NCBI RefSeq assembly: GCF_900105075.1
Contig: NZ_FNSK01000001.1
Location: 1,873,001-1,937,000, forward strand
Source: Rhodobacter sp. 24-YEA-8
Lineage (GTDB): Bacteria > Pseudomonadota > Alphaproteobacteria > Rhodobacterales > Rhodobacteraceae
Length of the DNA stretch: 64,000 nucleotides
Direction of reading: 5' to 3'
Part shown: in pieces, positions 22,001 to 29,314 of the stretch
Layout of the letters: every line of letters starts with the position of its first letter
Numbering within the stretch: position 1 is the first letter of the stretch
Translations under genes and position numbers: made by a program
The notes under the pieces: model-generated
Told to the model about the DNA's origin: nothing
The model's database searches: none
Seen by the model: the letters and a program-made list of their open reading frames with translations, nothing else

Positions 22001-22982
22001 CTATGCCGAGGTCCTGCATCTTGATGCTCCCGCCCCGGCCGAGGCCGATTTCTTCGCGCTTGGCGGCGACAGCCTGTCGGCGGTGCGCCTTGCGCTCCGG
22101 ATCGGGGAAGAAACCGGTCGCGCGCCTGGGCTTGGCACGATTTTCGCCGCGCCGGTCCTTGATATGCTGGCGGCACAGCTTGACGCATCGGGGCCAACCG
22201 ATGACGGACTGGGGCCGCTGATCCGGCTGGCGCAGGGCAACCCCGACAAAGCGCCGCTCTTCCTGATCCATCCGGCGGGCGGGCTTGGCTGGGGCTATCG
22301 CGCCCTTGCCCGCGCGCTTGCGCCAGAGCGCGCGGTCTATGCGGTCCAGCATCCGGGTCTCGATCCGGCGCAGCCTTTGCCCGAGAACCTCGGCGCGCTG
22401 GCAAAGAGCTATGCGGCACTGGTGGCGCAGGCGCAGCCCGAAGGCCCGATCCACCTTGCGGGATGGTCGGTGGGCGGCATCATCGCCCAGGAAATGGCGG
22501 TTGAGCTGGCGCGAATGGGGCGCGAAGCCGGGCTCGTGGCGCTGCTCGACAGCTACCCGACCGATGTCTGGCGCGACGAGCCGGAACCCGATCCGGCGGC
22601 CGCGCTCCGGGCGCTGCTGGCGATTGCCGGGCATGACCCCGAGGCGCATCGTGACCTCGACAGCCGGGACAAAGTGGTCGCGTTCCTGCGCGCCGGAGAC
22701 AGCGCCATGGGCGCCCTGCCCGAAGAGGTGCTCAATGGTGTCGTGCGGCTGGTGACGGATACCAATCGTCTGGTGCGCAGCCATCAGCAGCGGCATTTTG
22801 CAGGCCAGATCACCCATATCCGCGCCGGGCACGACCATGCCGGGCGCGATCTCACCGCCGCGCTCTGGGCGCCCTATGTCGGCCAGACAGAGATGCTGGA
22901 AGTTCCCTTCCTGCATTCGGAGATGATCTCGCCTGCCGCTGTCGCCCTGATCGCACCGGAGCTGGCAAAGCGGATGGGCTGA
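19029..22982 (+). CDS. EntF-like serine-activating NRPS (C-A-T-TE)
   Basis: 1317 residues, one full module like E. coli EntF. Condensation domain about residues 8-430, with HHLATDG at 137-143. Adenylation domain about 460-950, with TSGSTGEPKG at 626-635; residues at the ten specificity positions, read from FDVSVWEF, LHF, FCSGEE, LYGPTEAAVD and the terminal Lys, give D-V-W-H-F-S-L-V-D-K, the serine code of EntF. Carrier domain FFALGGDSLSAV with Ser near 1015. Thioesterase with LAGWSVGG (Ser about 1147) and a late His near 1296 (FLHSEM). Expected product: a dihydroxybenzoyl-serine oligomer, perhaps the cyclic trilactone. The ATG at 19029 was chosen over an upstream in-frame codon lying inside the carrier gene. 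No MbtH protein or phosphopantetheinyl transferase is nearby. Confidence 0.93.
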   Translation: MTRDVQETRPLTEAQEGLWYFQALDPANPILNTGQYLELTGAVDLAALREAVARTVQETEALHLRFRAGAQGPEQWLVPGEIDLGEVDLTAYPDAVAAALAQMQADTARPTDLATEPVAAFTLFLLPDRVFLYERIHHLATDGYGMVLVSNRFGEHYGHLTGAGPAPLAFPPLARADDEDAAYRTGPRRAVDAAWWKAELTGAPVVTSPGTLAGERAVSAHDFHRESLWLPGALTRRLAAFSEEHDLGWPDVLTALSGACLARWSGVDGAGGETVIGMPFMARMGRKIARLPCMAMNVLPHRIRAEEETPLAQWLKGEALRMREARKHGLYRSEQLRRDLGLIGGVRRLHGPLVNVQPFDRPPVFPGLDCRLHILGAGAVEDLTFTFRGDPEAGILFETDSNPALYSAEETRSHGLRLVAFLEGALAADRLRDVPSASPAEIAAQDARAAASRCDLPDVTLTDLIVAQMRATPEAPALRFGAAGLSYARLDAASAALAAELRARGAGPDRIVAVAIERSLELSVALIAILRAGAAWLPLDPDHPPERLARIITMAQPVLVMTSEAIAPLLPQDAPLFRPGDWPETWSLDGSAAPAARPVAAAVSSALREDPAPAISGDSLAYVIYTSGSTGEPKGVMIEHRAIVNRLLWMRDHYGIGPGDRILQKTPATFDVSVWEFILPCISGAELVMAPPGAHRDPSEIARLIRDHRITTLHFVPSMLSAFLAAPASEGLAIRRTFCSGEELTADQRARFHRRISGELHNLYGPTEAAVDVSFWPATPEDQSNPLPIGWPVWNTSLPVLDEYLRPVPAGMPGNLYLGGVQLARGYLGRPDLTAERFIEDPRHPGLRLYATGDVAKTRPDGAVVYLGRSDNQVKIRGLRIELGEIEAAIMATGLAREAVVLAREDRAGEKRLVAYLVPETGTAADYRPGSLAPLLAARLPAYMVPAAEIALNGLPVTSNGKLDRKALPAPEFTASGRAAGTGAERLLARLYAEVLHLDAPAPAEADFFALGGDSLSAVRLALRIGEETGRAPGLGTIFAAPVLDMLAAQLDASGPTDDGLGPLIRLAQGNPDKAPLFLIHPAGGLGWGYRALARALAPERAVYAVQHPGLDPAQPLPENLGALAKSYAALVAQAQPEGPIHLAGWSVGGIIAQEMAVELARMGREAGLVALLDSYPTDVWRDEPEPDPAAALRALLAIAGHDPEAHRDLDSRDKVVAFLRAGDSAMGALPEEVLNGVVRLVTDTNRLVRSHQQRHFAGQITHIRAGHDHAGRDLTAALWAPYVGQTEMLEVPFLHSEMISPAAVALIAPELAKRMG

Positions 22983-22995
22983 GTGCCCATTCGCT

Positions 22996-23832
22996 TCAGC
23001 CCAGTGCGAAAGGCAGCGCGAGCGGCAATGATCCCGCGATGGTCTGGATATGGGCGTGATCGGGCAGGACATGGATTTCCGGCGCGAAACCGGGATGTTC
23101 TGCCAGGCCGTTCACGAAATCCATCGTCGCGGGCGCGGGCCCGTCGGGCGGCGGGCCAGAGGCGCCGCTGCGCTTTTCCTTATCGCCCAGGGCCATCATC
23201 AGCGCCGGAGGGGTGTCGAGCTTTGCCGCCCCCGCCGCAACCCGGCGGATCAGATCCTCATCCCACCAGATCGACGGGCTGATCGCGGCATAGCGTGCAA
23301 AAGCCGAAGGCCGCGTCAGCGCCGCGTAAAGCGTGAAAAGCCCGCCGAAGGAATGCCCCCAGAGGCTGCGGCGCGCAGGGTCGACGGGCAGGCCATCTTC
23401 CGCCGCCAGACGCAGATCGCCGGTCAGCCGGTCGAGAAACTGCGCCGCGCCCCCCGCCATCCGCCCCTCATGGACATGATCCGGGCGGATCCCGTCCCCC
23501 GGTCCGTCCGGCGCGGTGAAATCCAGCGTCCGGCGCTCGCGCGAAAACTGGCGGTCGGTATCATAGCCCACCCCCACCAGCATCAGCCCGGGCACCAGCG
23601 CCAGGTGGTCTTCTGTCAGGAAATCAAAGGCCGCATTGCCGTCGAGCATATACAGAACCGGCCAGCCCGCCGCCGGCGGCTCCCCCTTCGGGACCGCGAG
23701 ATAGAGCCGGTGGCCCGGCCCGGTCTTCACGGTTTTTTGCGACAGGCTGTGGCTGGGAATATCGGCATCCATGATCTTCAGCTCTGCCGGTTTTCGGGCA
23801 TGATCGGGGCCGGTCTTGCCGTTTACAGACAT
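22996..23832 (-). CDS. Enterobactin-type esterase (Fes/IroE-like alpha/beta hydrolase)
   Basis: 278 residues from the ATG at 23832. PF00756-type esterase: VLYMLDGNAAFDFL near the N-terminus, nucleophile elbow GHSFGG, AISPSIWWDE, and a C-terminal His in DHAHIQT. No signal peptide is visible, so it is probably cytoplasmic and would hydrolyse the imported ferric siderophore to release iron. It ends 13 bp from the NRPS stop (convergent) and shares a 381-bp upstream region with the divergent YncE-like/ABC operon. The family also contains other ester hydrolases, but context makes the siderophore role likely. Confidence 0.85.
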   Translation of the reverse strand: MSVNGKTGPDHARKPAELKIMDADIPSHSLSQKTVKTGPGHRLYLAVPKGEPPAAGWPVLYMLDGNAAFDFLTEDHLALVPGLMLVGVGYDTDRQFSRERRTLDFTAPDGPGDGIRPDHVHEGRMAGGAAQFLDRLTGDLRLAAEDGLPVDPARRSLWGHSFGGLFTLYAALTRPSAFARYAAISPSIWWDEDLIRRVAAGAAKLDTPPALMMALGDKEKRSGASGPPPDGPAPATMDFVNGLAEHPGFAPEIHVLPDHAHIQTIAGSLPLALPFALG

Positions 23833-24213
23833 GGTATTCTTCCTCTGGCAGCGGAAAACACAGCTATGACTCCATAGCGGCCACCGGCAAACGCGGCAGC
23901 GGCCCATTCGGACGCATGGCCCTTTGCCAGTTAGCCCCGGGCGAATTAGTTGACAATCCCTCTCAAGAATATACTGCTGCACCGGAAGACCGGCGACAGA
24001 CCGAACGGAGTCGCGCGGAGAATTTCGTGACACGGCCTCCTGTCTGACCGATTATTGCCTGACCGATTGCAGCCCTGATGACGACACCCGGAAGACCACC
24101 CGCTTCAGATCCTGCGTCCGGCCCGGTGGCCGCCGCCCCACAGAACCCTTCCCGCGCCAGACCCGCCAGGGACCATTTCTGAGCCGATCCAGCATGATAC
24201 CGAGGAGACCGAT
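23833..24213. other. Divergent promoter region between esterase and uptake operon
   Basis: 381 bp without a convincing gene. It holds a palindrome at 23950-23966 that overlaps a -35-like TTGACA, a -10-like TATACT at 23970-23975 (14-bp spacer, short), and a 10-bp direct repeat CTGACCGATT at 24044-24053 and 24059-24068 in what would be the leader of the plus-strand operon. An open minus-strand frame at 23963-24220 has no protein-like features. Confidence 0.6.
23950..23966. promoter_or_regulatory. Candidate iron-responsive operator (TTGA-N9-TCAA)
   Basis: Perfect palindrome TTGA (23950-23953), nine bases, TCAA (23963-23966). It fits the TGA-N9-TCA pattern described for iron-regulated genes of Rhodobacterales (the so-called iron-Rhodo box), recalled from comparative genomics of alphaproteobacteria. 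It overlaps a -35-like TTGACA and sits between the siderophore esterase and uptake genes, where an iron-repressed site is expected. The regulator (Fur-, Irr- or Rrf2-type) cannot be told from the site. Confidence 0.5.
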
Positions 24214-25650
24214 ATGGCATTCCCCCCGCTGCGCCGCTTTCGTGGCATTCTGGGCGCCTCTGCCCTGGCCTTTGCCGTGATGGCGGGCCCGCTGAGCGCC
24301 GAGACCATCTTTTCGGCCACGACCGACGGCTTCCCCGGCGTGGTGCGCGCCGGTGCGGTGGAACCGGGCGCGGCTGTGGTTGCAGGTTCGGTCGTGTCGA
24401 TCACCGGCGAGCGCATGATCCCGGGCCAGGAAATCACCCTGATGCGCGGCAATACCGTCCTGAATGAAGGCGGGCCGATCCGCGTGGGCGAGAGTGGTAA
24501 ATTCCGCTTTGACCTCACGCTTGACGCCAAAGCCGTGACCGGGTTGCAGCCGATCCTGGTGATTGCCGAGAAACCATCAGCCGCGACGGTGGTGGATCTG
24601 AAGATCTCGCCGAACCTTGCGATTGAGGGGGCCGACAAATTCGACATCACCAGCGCGCCGGTGACGCGTGGCCTCTATCAGCTGGCCTATAGCCCCTCGC
24701 GGCATGTGTTCTATGTCACCTCGGCGGTGGGGCGCCCGCCGGTGAAAGACTCGGCACTGTCAAAGGTCGATCCTGACACGCTGAAAGTGATCGAACAGAT
24801 CACCCCGGCTGCCGCGCCTGTTCCCGAAGGTGGCCCTGCCCCTGCGGCGGATGATGATGGCCGCCCGGCGCTTTACGCGGTTTACGGGCTTGGCCTTGAT
24901 GAGGCGGCCGGCCGACTCTGGACCACCAATACCCGCCAGAACACCATCGCCGTCTACAGCGCCGATGACCTCTCGCTGGTGAAACAGTTCGAGCCGGATT
25001 TCATCGCACATCCGTTCTCGGTTCAGGTCGATGAGGGCGCGGGCCGTATCTACATCTCTTCGGCGCGTTCGCCGGTGATCGAGGTGATCGATTCGAAAAA
25101 GCTCGAGAAGCTCGAGCCTTTCACCATTCCCTCGCAGTTGCGCGGCGAAAGCTTTGGCACCCAGGACATCCATTTCGACGCAGAGACCGGCAAGCTCTTT
25201 GCCGCCTCGAACGCGACGCCGGAGCTTGCGGTGATCGACACCAGAACCGGTGATATCCGGGTGACGCCGCTGCCGGGCTCGATCGGCGCGGCTTCGGTGG
25301 CTTATGATGCGGCGGATGATCTGGTGTTCGTGGCCTCGCAGACCACCGACAATCTGCTGATCGTGAATGGGGCCGATGGGTCGGTGCTGCATGATGTCGA
25401 AACCGGGGCCGGTGCGCTTTATGTGACCTATGAGCCGAAATCGAAGCTGGTTTTCGTCGGAAACCGCGGCGCGGGCACCATCACCGTGGTCGATACCGAA
25501 GGCCAGGTCGTGGCCAATTTCGACGCGGGCAGCCTGCCCAATGAGCTGGTCGCCGATGCCGGGGGCACCGTCTGGGCGGTGAACAAATCGCGCGGCCAGG
25601 ATGATGACAGCGGCGACCGCATCTGGCGCATCAGACCGAAAGCCGATTAA
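24214..25650 (+). CDS. YncE-like periplasmic beta-propeller protein
   Basis: 478 residues. Signal peptide at 1-29 (basic start MAFPPLRRFRG, hydrophobic core, PLSA cleavage), an N-terminal Ig-like segment of about 120 residues, then repeated blades of the type VDTRTGDIRVTPLPGS and IVNGADGSVLHDVETG, typical of YVTN/YncE propellers. E. coli YncE is periplasmic and Fur-regulated, of uncertain function. Here it heads the siderophore uptake operon, which supports a role in iron starvation, perhaps metal-siderophore handling in the periplasm. A strong hairpin separates it from the next gene. Confidence 0.82.
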   Translation: MAFPPLRRFRGILGASALAFAVMAGPLSAETIFSATTDGFPGVVRAGAVEPGAAVVAGSVVSITGERMIPGQEITLMRGNTVLNEGGPIRVGESGKFRFDLTLDAKAVTGLQPILVIAEKPSAATVVDLKISPNLAIEGADKFDITSAPVTRGLYQLAYSPSRHVFYVTSAVGRPPVKDSALSKVDPDTLKVIEQITPAAAPVPEGGPAPAADDDGRPALYAVYGLGLDEAAGRLWTTNTRQNTIAVYSADDLSLVKQFEPDFIAHPFSVQVDEGAGRIYISSARSPVIEVIDSKKLEKLEPFTIPSQLRGESFGTQDIHFDAETGKLFAASNATPELAVIDTRTGDIRVTPLPGSIGAASVAYDAADDLVFVASQTTDNLLIVNGADGSVLHDVETGAGALYVTYEPKSKLVFVGNRGAGTITVVDTEGQVVANFDAGSLPNELVADAGGTVWAVNKSRGQDDDSGDRIWRIRPKAD

Positions 25651-25676
25651 GCGGCCCGCTGCCGCGACTGCTATGC

Positions 25677-25702
25677 GACAGGGGCGGATCACCGCCCCTG
25701 TC
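25677..25702 (+). promoter_or_regulatory. Strong hairpin between yncE-like gene and ABC binding-protein gene
   Basis: Perfect 11-bp stem GACAGGGGCGG/CCGCCCCTGTC with an ATCA loop. No T tract follows (CTCGTCAG), so it is not a standard terminator. It may partly stop transcription or protect the upstream mRNA from 3' decay, giving more of the propeller protein than of the transporter. Confidence 0.6.
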
Positions 25703-25773
25703 CTCGTCAGAAAGCCGCCCGTCACAGGCATCGCGCCCCGATGCCAGAGATATCCGGTGCCAGAGGTAACCCG

Positions 25774-26874
25774 ATGATCCGCTTCCGCCCGCTTTCCCTG
25801 ACCGCTGCGCTGCTGACAGCGCTGGCACTGCCGGCACTGGCCGAGATCCGCGCCACCGATATTCTCGGGCGCGAGGTGGTGCTTGAGGCGCCTGCGACCC
25901 GGATCGTGCTGGGCGAAGGGCGGCATATGGCGGTGCTGGGCCTCCTCCATGACGATCCCGTGGCGAAAGTGATCGGCTGGCGCACCGATAAAGGGCTCGA
26001 TGAGCCGACGCTGGCGGCCTACCGCGCGAAATTCCCCGCGATAGACGCGATCCGCCCGGTCGGCACCGGCAATCGCGAAATCTCGGTCGAGACGATCATC
26101 TCGCTTGATCCCGATCTGGTGGTGCTGTCGCTGATGGATCAGGGCGATCCGGCGATGGAGCGCGCCCGCGAGCAGATCGAGGCCGCCGGTATCGCGGTCG
26201 CCTATGTCGATTTCTTCGCCCATCCGCAGGAAAACTCGATCCCGTCACTGCGGCTTTTGGGCCAACTGACCGACGGCGCCGCCCGGGCGGAAGAGTTCGC
26301 CGAATTCTACGAGACCCGGCTGAAGCGCATCCGCGACCGGCTCGCCGATCCGGCTATCAGACGCCCGCGCGTCTTCTTCCATGTCCATGCCGCGCCGTCG
26401 AATTGCTGCTCGACCGTTGGTTCCGGGGTGTTTCGCGATTTCATCGAGACCGCAGGCGGCGCCAATATCGGATCCGAGGTGGTGCAGGGCGTGCTCGGAA
26501 ATGTCAGCCTAGAATTCCTGATCGGCGCCGATCCGGAATTCTATGTCGCAACCGGCGGCGATCACATGCGCGCGCGCGGCGGCCTGGTGCTGGGGTCGGA
26601 TATCACCGCACCAGAGGCACGCGAAAGCTTCGACGCGCTGATTGGCGCCACCGGCTTCAACGCGCTGACCGCTGTGGCCGAGGGTCGTGCCTATGGGGTC
26701 TGGCATCTCTTCAACGACACACCGAGCCATATCGCGCTGATCGAATATCTCGCAAAAGCCTTCCATCCGGACCTTTTCGAAGATGTCGATCCGGCCGCAA
26801 CGCTTAAGGAAATCGAGACCCGTTTCTCGCCGGTTCAGGTGCCCGGGACCTGGTGGATTTCGGAAGAGACCTGA
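25774..26874 (+). CDS. Ferric-siderophore ABC transporter, periplasmic binding protein
   Basis: 366 residues from the ATG at 25774. Signal peptide MIRFRPLSLTAALLTALALPALA, then a type III binding-protein fold (PF01497, FepB/FecB/BtuF type): ATDILGREVVLEAPATRIV, ETIISLDPDLVVLS, AGGANIGSE and YGVWHLFND are typical positions. An odd feature is the adjacent cysteine pair in APSNCCSTVG. It is followed at once by a FecCD-type permease and an ATPase, so it is the substrate receptor of the importer; ferric catecholate is the likely ligand from context. Confidence 0.9.
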   Translation: MIRFRPLSLTAALLTALALPALAEIRATDILGREVVLEAPATRIVLGEGRHMAVLGLLHDDPVAKVIGWRTDKGLDEPTLAAYRAKFPAIDAIRPVGTGNREISVETIISLDPDLVVLSLMDQGDPAMERAREQIEAAGIAVAYVDFFAHPQENSIPSLRLLGQLTDGAARAEEFAEFYETRLKRIRDRLADPAIRRPRVFFHVHAAPSNCCSTVGSGVFRDFIETAGGANIGSEVVQGVLGNVSLEFLIGADPEFYVATGGDHMRARGGLVLGSDITAPEARESFDALIGATGFNALTAVAEGRAYGVWHLFNDTPSHIALIEYLAKAFHPDLFEDVDPAATLKEIETRFSPVQVPGTWWISEET

Positions 26875-26880
26875 TCCAGG

Positions 26881-27921
26881 ATGTCCGGCACCGAACTTCT
26901 TGACCGCTATCACCGGCAAAACCGCCGCCGCGCCGCTCTTGTGGGGGCGATGGCCGTTTTCGCGCTGATCGCAGTGCTTGTCGATCTGACCACCGGACCT
27001 TCGGGCCTGCCTTTGTCCGAGACGATCCGGGCGCTGACTGGGGGCGAAGTGCCGCGCGGCACTTCGGTCATTGTCTGGCAGGTGCGCCTGCCCGTGGCCA
27101 TCATGGCGCTGCTTGTCGGGGCCGCCCTGGCGCTCGCGGGGGCAGAGATGCAGACGGTGCTGGAAAATCCGTTGGCCGAACCTTTCACGCTGGGGGTTTC
27201 CGCGGCCGCAGCGCTTGGCGCCGGGGTGGCGATTGTGCTGGGGCTGACGATCCCCTTCCTGCCCCCCGCCTGGGGGATCACCGCGAATGCATTCCTGTTC
27301 TCGCTGGGGGCGCTCGGGCTGTTGCAGCTGATGGGGCGGCTGAGGGGCGGCGGGCCTGAAGTGCTGATCCTTTTCGGGATCGCGCTGAATTTTACCGCTG
27401 CGGCCTTTCTGTCGCTCCTGCAATTCCTGGCCTCGGCCGAGGATCTGCAGCAGCTGGTGATCTGGACCATGGGCAGCCTACAGGCTGTCAACTGGGGCTC
27501 GGTCACGATCCTTGCCCTGGTCATCGCCGTGACTGTGCCCTTCGCGCTGATGGCGTCCTGGAAGCTGACCGCCTTGCGGCTCGGCGAGGAACAGGCGCGC
27601 GGATTTGGTGTCGATGTCACGGCGCTGCGCCGCTGGGCGCTGCTCCGCGTGAGCCTGCTGGCCGCCACCGCCGTTTCCATGGTGGGCGTGATCGGGTTCA
27701 TCGGCCTTGCCGGACCGCATATCGCCCGCATGCTGGTGGGCGAGGATCACCGTTTCCTTCTGCCCGCCAGCATTTTTACCGGCGCACTTCTGATGTCCGC
27801 GGCCTCGACCCTCTCGAAACTGCTGATCACCGGCACTTTGCTGCCCGTGGGGCTTGTGACTTCGCTGATCGGCCTGCCGGTCTTCTTCTGGCTGATCCTG
27901 CGCGGGAGACCGGGAAGATGA
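26881..27921 (+). CDS. Ferric-siderophore ABC transporter, FecCD-type permease
   Basis: 346 residues, a single permease of the FepD/BtuC family with about nine to ten membrane helices. Typical motifs: RLPVAIMALLVGAALALAGAEMQ with the usual NPLAEPFTLGVSAAAALGA, and GFIGLAGPHIARMLVGEDHR (coupling region that contacts the ATPase). Only one permease gene is present, so it would form a homodimer. The ATPase start overlaps its stop by 4 bases. Confidence 0.94.
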   Translation: MSGTELLDRYHRQNRRRAALVGAMAVFALIAVLVDLTTGPSGLPLSETIRALTGGEVPRGTSVIVWQVRLPVAIMALLVGAALALAGAEMQTVLENPLAEPFTLGVSAAAALGAGVAIVLGLTIPFLPPAWGITANAFLFSLGALGLLQLMGRLRGGGPEVLILFGIALNFTAAAFLSLLQFLASAEDLQQLVIWTMGSLQAVNWGSVTILALVIAVTVPFALMASWKLTALRLGEEQARGFGVDVTALRRWALLRVSLLAATAVSMVGVIGFIGLAGPHIARMLVGEDHRFLLPASIFTGALLMSAASTLSKLLITGTLLPVGLVTSLIGLPVFFWLILRGRPGR

Positions 27922-28742
27922 GCCTCACGCTCCGCGATGTCTCGACCGGCTATGGCCGCCGCCGGGTGATTGCCGGGCTCAGCCTGCCCGATCTGCGCCC
28001 CGGTGAGGTCACGACGCTCGCCGGTCCCAATGCCGCCGGGAAATCGACGCTGCTGAAAGCGATTGCCGGCCTTGCGCCCTTTACCGGCCAGATTGCGCTG
28101 GACGGGCAGGACCTTGCGCAGCTGAGCGCGCCCGCCCGTGCGAAGATCGTGGGCTTCATGCCGCAAAGCCTGCCTTCGGGCGCCTCGCTCAATGTGCTGG
28201 AAACCGTGATCACCGCGCTCAGGGCCAGTGGTGAACGCGCGGTAACCGAGCCGCCCGAGACCCGCGCTATGGCGGTGCTGTTACGCCTCGGGATCGGTCA
28301 TCTCGCACTGGCGGGGCTGGATCAGCTTTCGGGCGGGCAGCGCCAGATGGTGAGCCTCGCCCAGGCCATCGTGCGTGCACCGCGCCTTTTGCTGCTGGAC
28401 GAGCCGACCTCGGCGCTGGACCTCGCGCGTCAGGTGCGGCTGCTGTCCGAGGTGCGCCGCATCGCAACTGAGGGCCGTATCGTATTGACTGTGTTGCACG
28501 ATCTCGCGCTGGCGGCGCGCTGGTCGGACCGGATCGCGATCTTGCACAAGGGCGGCCTTTACGCCTTTGGCCCGCCCGCCGAAGTTGTAACCCCCGCCAT
28601 GCTGGCCGAGGTTTACGGCGTCATCGCCCGGGTCGAGCGCTGCAGCCAGGGTCATCTGATGGTGCAGATCGATGGCGAGATTCCGGCGAAAAGTCCGGGA
28701 GGGCTTCCCGGTGAAACTGCAGGGGACGGGCGCAGAAGATGA
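27918..28742 (+). CDS. Ferric-siderophore ABC transporter, ATP-binding protein
   Basis: 274 residues, FepC/FecE type. Walker A GPNAAGKST, the Q-loop in GFMPQSLPSG, signature LSGGQRQMVSLAQ, Walker B LLLLDEPTSALD and the switch His in LHDLALAARWSD. It powers the importer formed with the two genes before it. Its stop overlaps by 4 bases the start of a TRAP small permease, so the two transporters are translationally coupled. Confidence 0.95.
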   Translation: MSLTLRDVSTGYGRRRVIAGLSLPDLRPGEVTTLAGPNAAGKSTLLKAIAGLAPFTGQIALDGQDLAQLSAPARAKIVGFMPQSLPSGASLNVLETVITALRASGERAVTEPPETRAMAVLLRLGIGHLALAGLDQLSGGQRQMVSLAQAIVRAPRLLLLDEPTSALDLARQVRLLSEVRRIATEGRIVLTVLHDLALAARWSDRIAILHKGGLYAFGPPAEVVTPAMLAEVYGVIARVERCSQGHLMVQIDGEIPAKSPGGLPGETAGDGRRR

Positions 28743-29314
28743 CCGAAATCCCCCTCAGCCTCCCCCCGCGCCGGGCGGGTGGTCTGGCACGGCTCAGCAG
28801 AATGGTCCTGCGTCTGGAAAAAGGGATCGGCGCCCTGCTGGTCGCGCTGATCTTCCTGGCGATGGTCGCGGGCGCCGTGTCGGGCTGGCTGCGCCGCCCG
28901 TTGGCCTGGACCGATGAATTCGCCGTGCATCTGATGGTCTGCCTCGCCTTTCTCGGCGCTTCGATGGCGATCGCGCTCGGCCAGCATATGACGGTCGGGC
29001 TTTTGCCCGATGCGCTGAACCCGAAAAACCGCGCCCGGCTCGCGCTGGTCAATGATCTTGCGCTGCTGGTCTTTCTGATCGTGATGGCGGTGATCATCTG
29101 GCGCTGGCTGGATCTGCCGGGCCTGATCCGCGCCGGATCGGGCGCCGCGCTGGCGCAGGAGACCTTCAGCTTCATCTATACCGACCCGACCCAGACGCTG
29201 GGGGTCCGCAAGATCTGGTTCTGGCTGGTGATGCCGGTCACCACGCTGACCTCGATCCTGCATATCCTGGCGCAGATCGCCGCCGACCTCACCACGCTGC
29301 GGGAATTGCCATGA
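28739..29314 (+). CDS. TRAP transporter small permease (DctQ family)
   Basis: 191 residues with four membrane helices. The conserved DctQ feature is RRPLAWTDEFAVHLMVCLAFLGAS in helix 2 and GQHMTVGLL after it. It forms the membrane part of a TRAP importer with the large permease, whose start overlaps this stop by 4 bases. It is joined to the siderophore ABC genes by an ATGA overlap, an unusual arrangement. Confidence 0.9.
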   Translation: MTEIPLSLPPRRAGGLARLSRMVLRLEKGIGALLVALIFLAMVAGAVSGWLRRPLAWTDEFAVHLMVCLAFLGASMAIALGQHMTVGLLPDALNPKNRARLALVNDLALLVFLIVMAVIIWRWLDLPGLIRAGSGAALAQETFSFIYTDPTQTLGVRKIWFWLVMPVTTLTSILHILAQIAADLTTLRELP

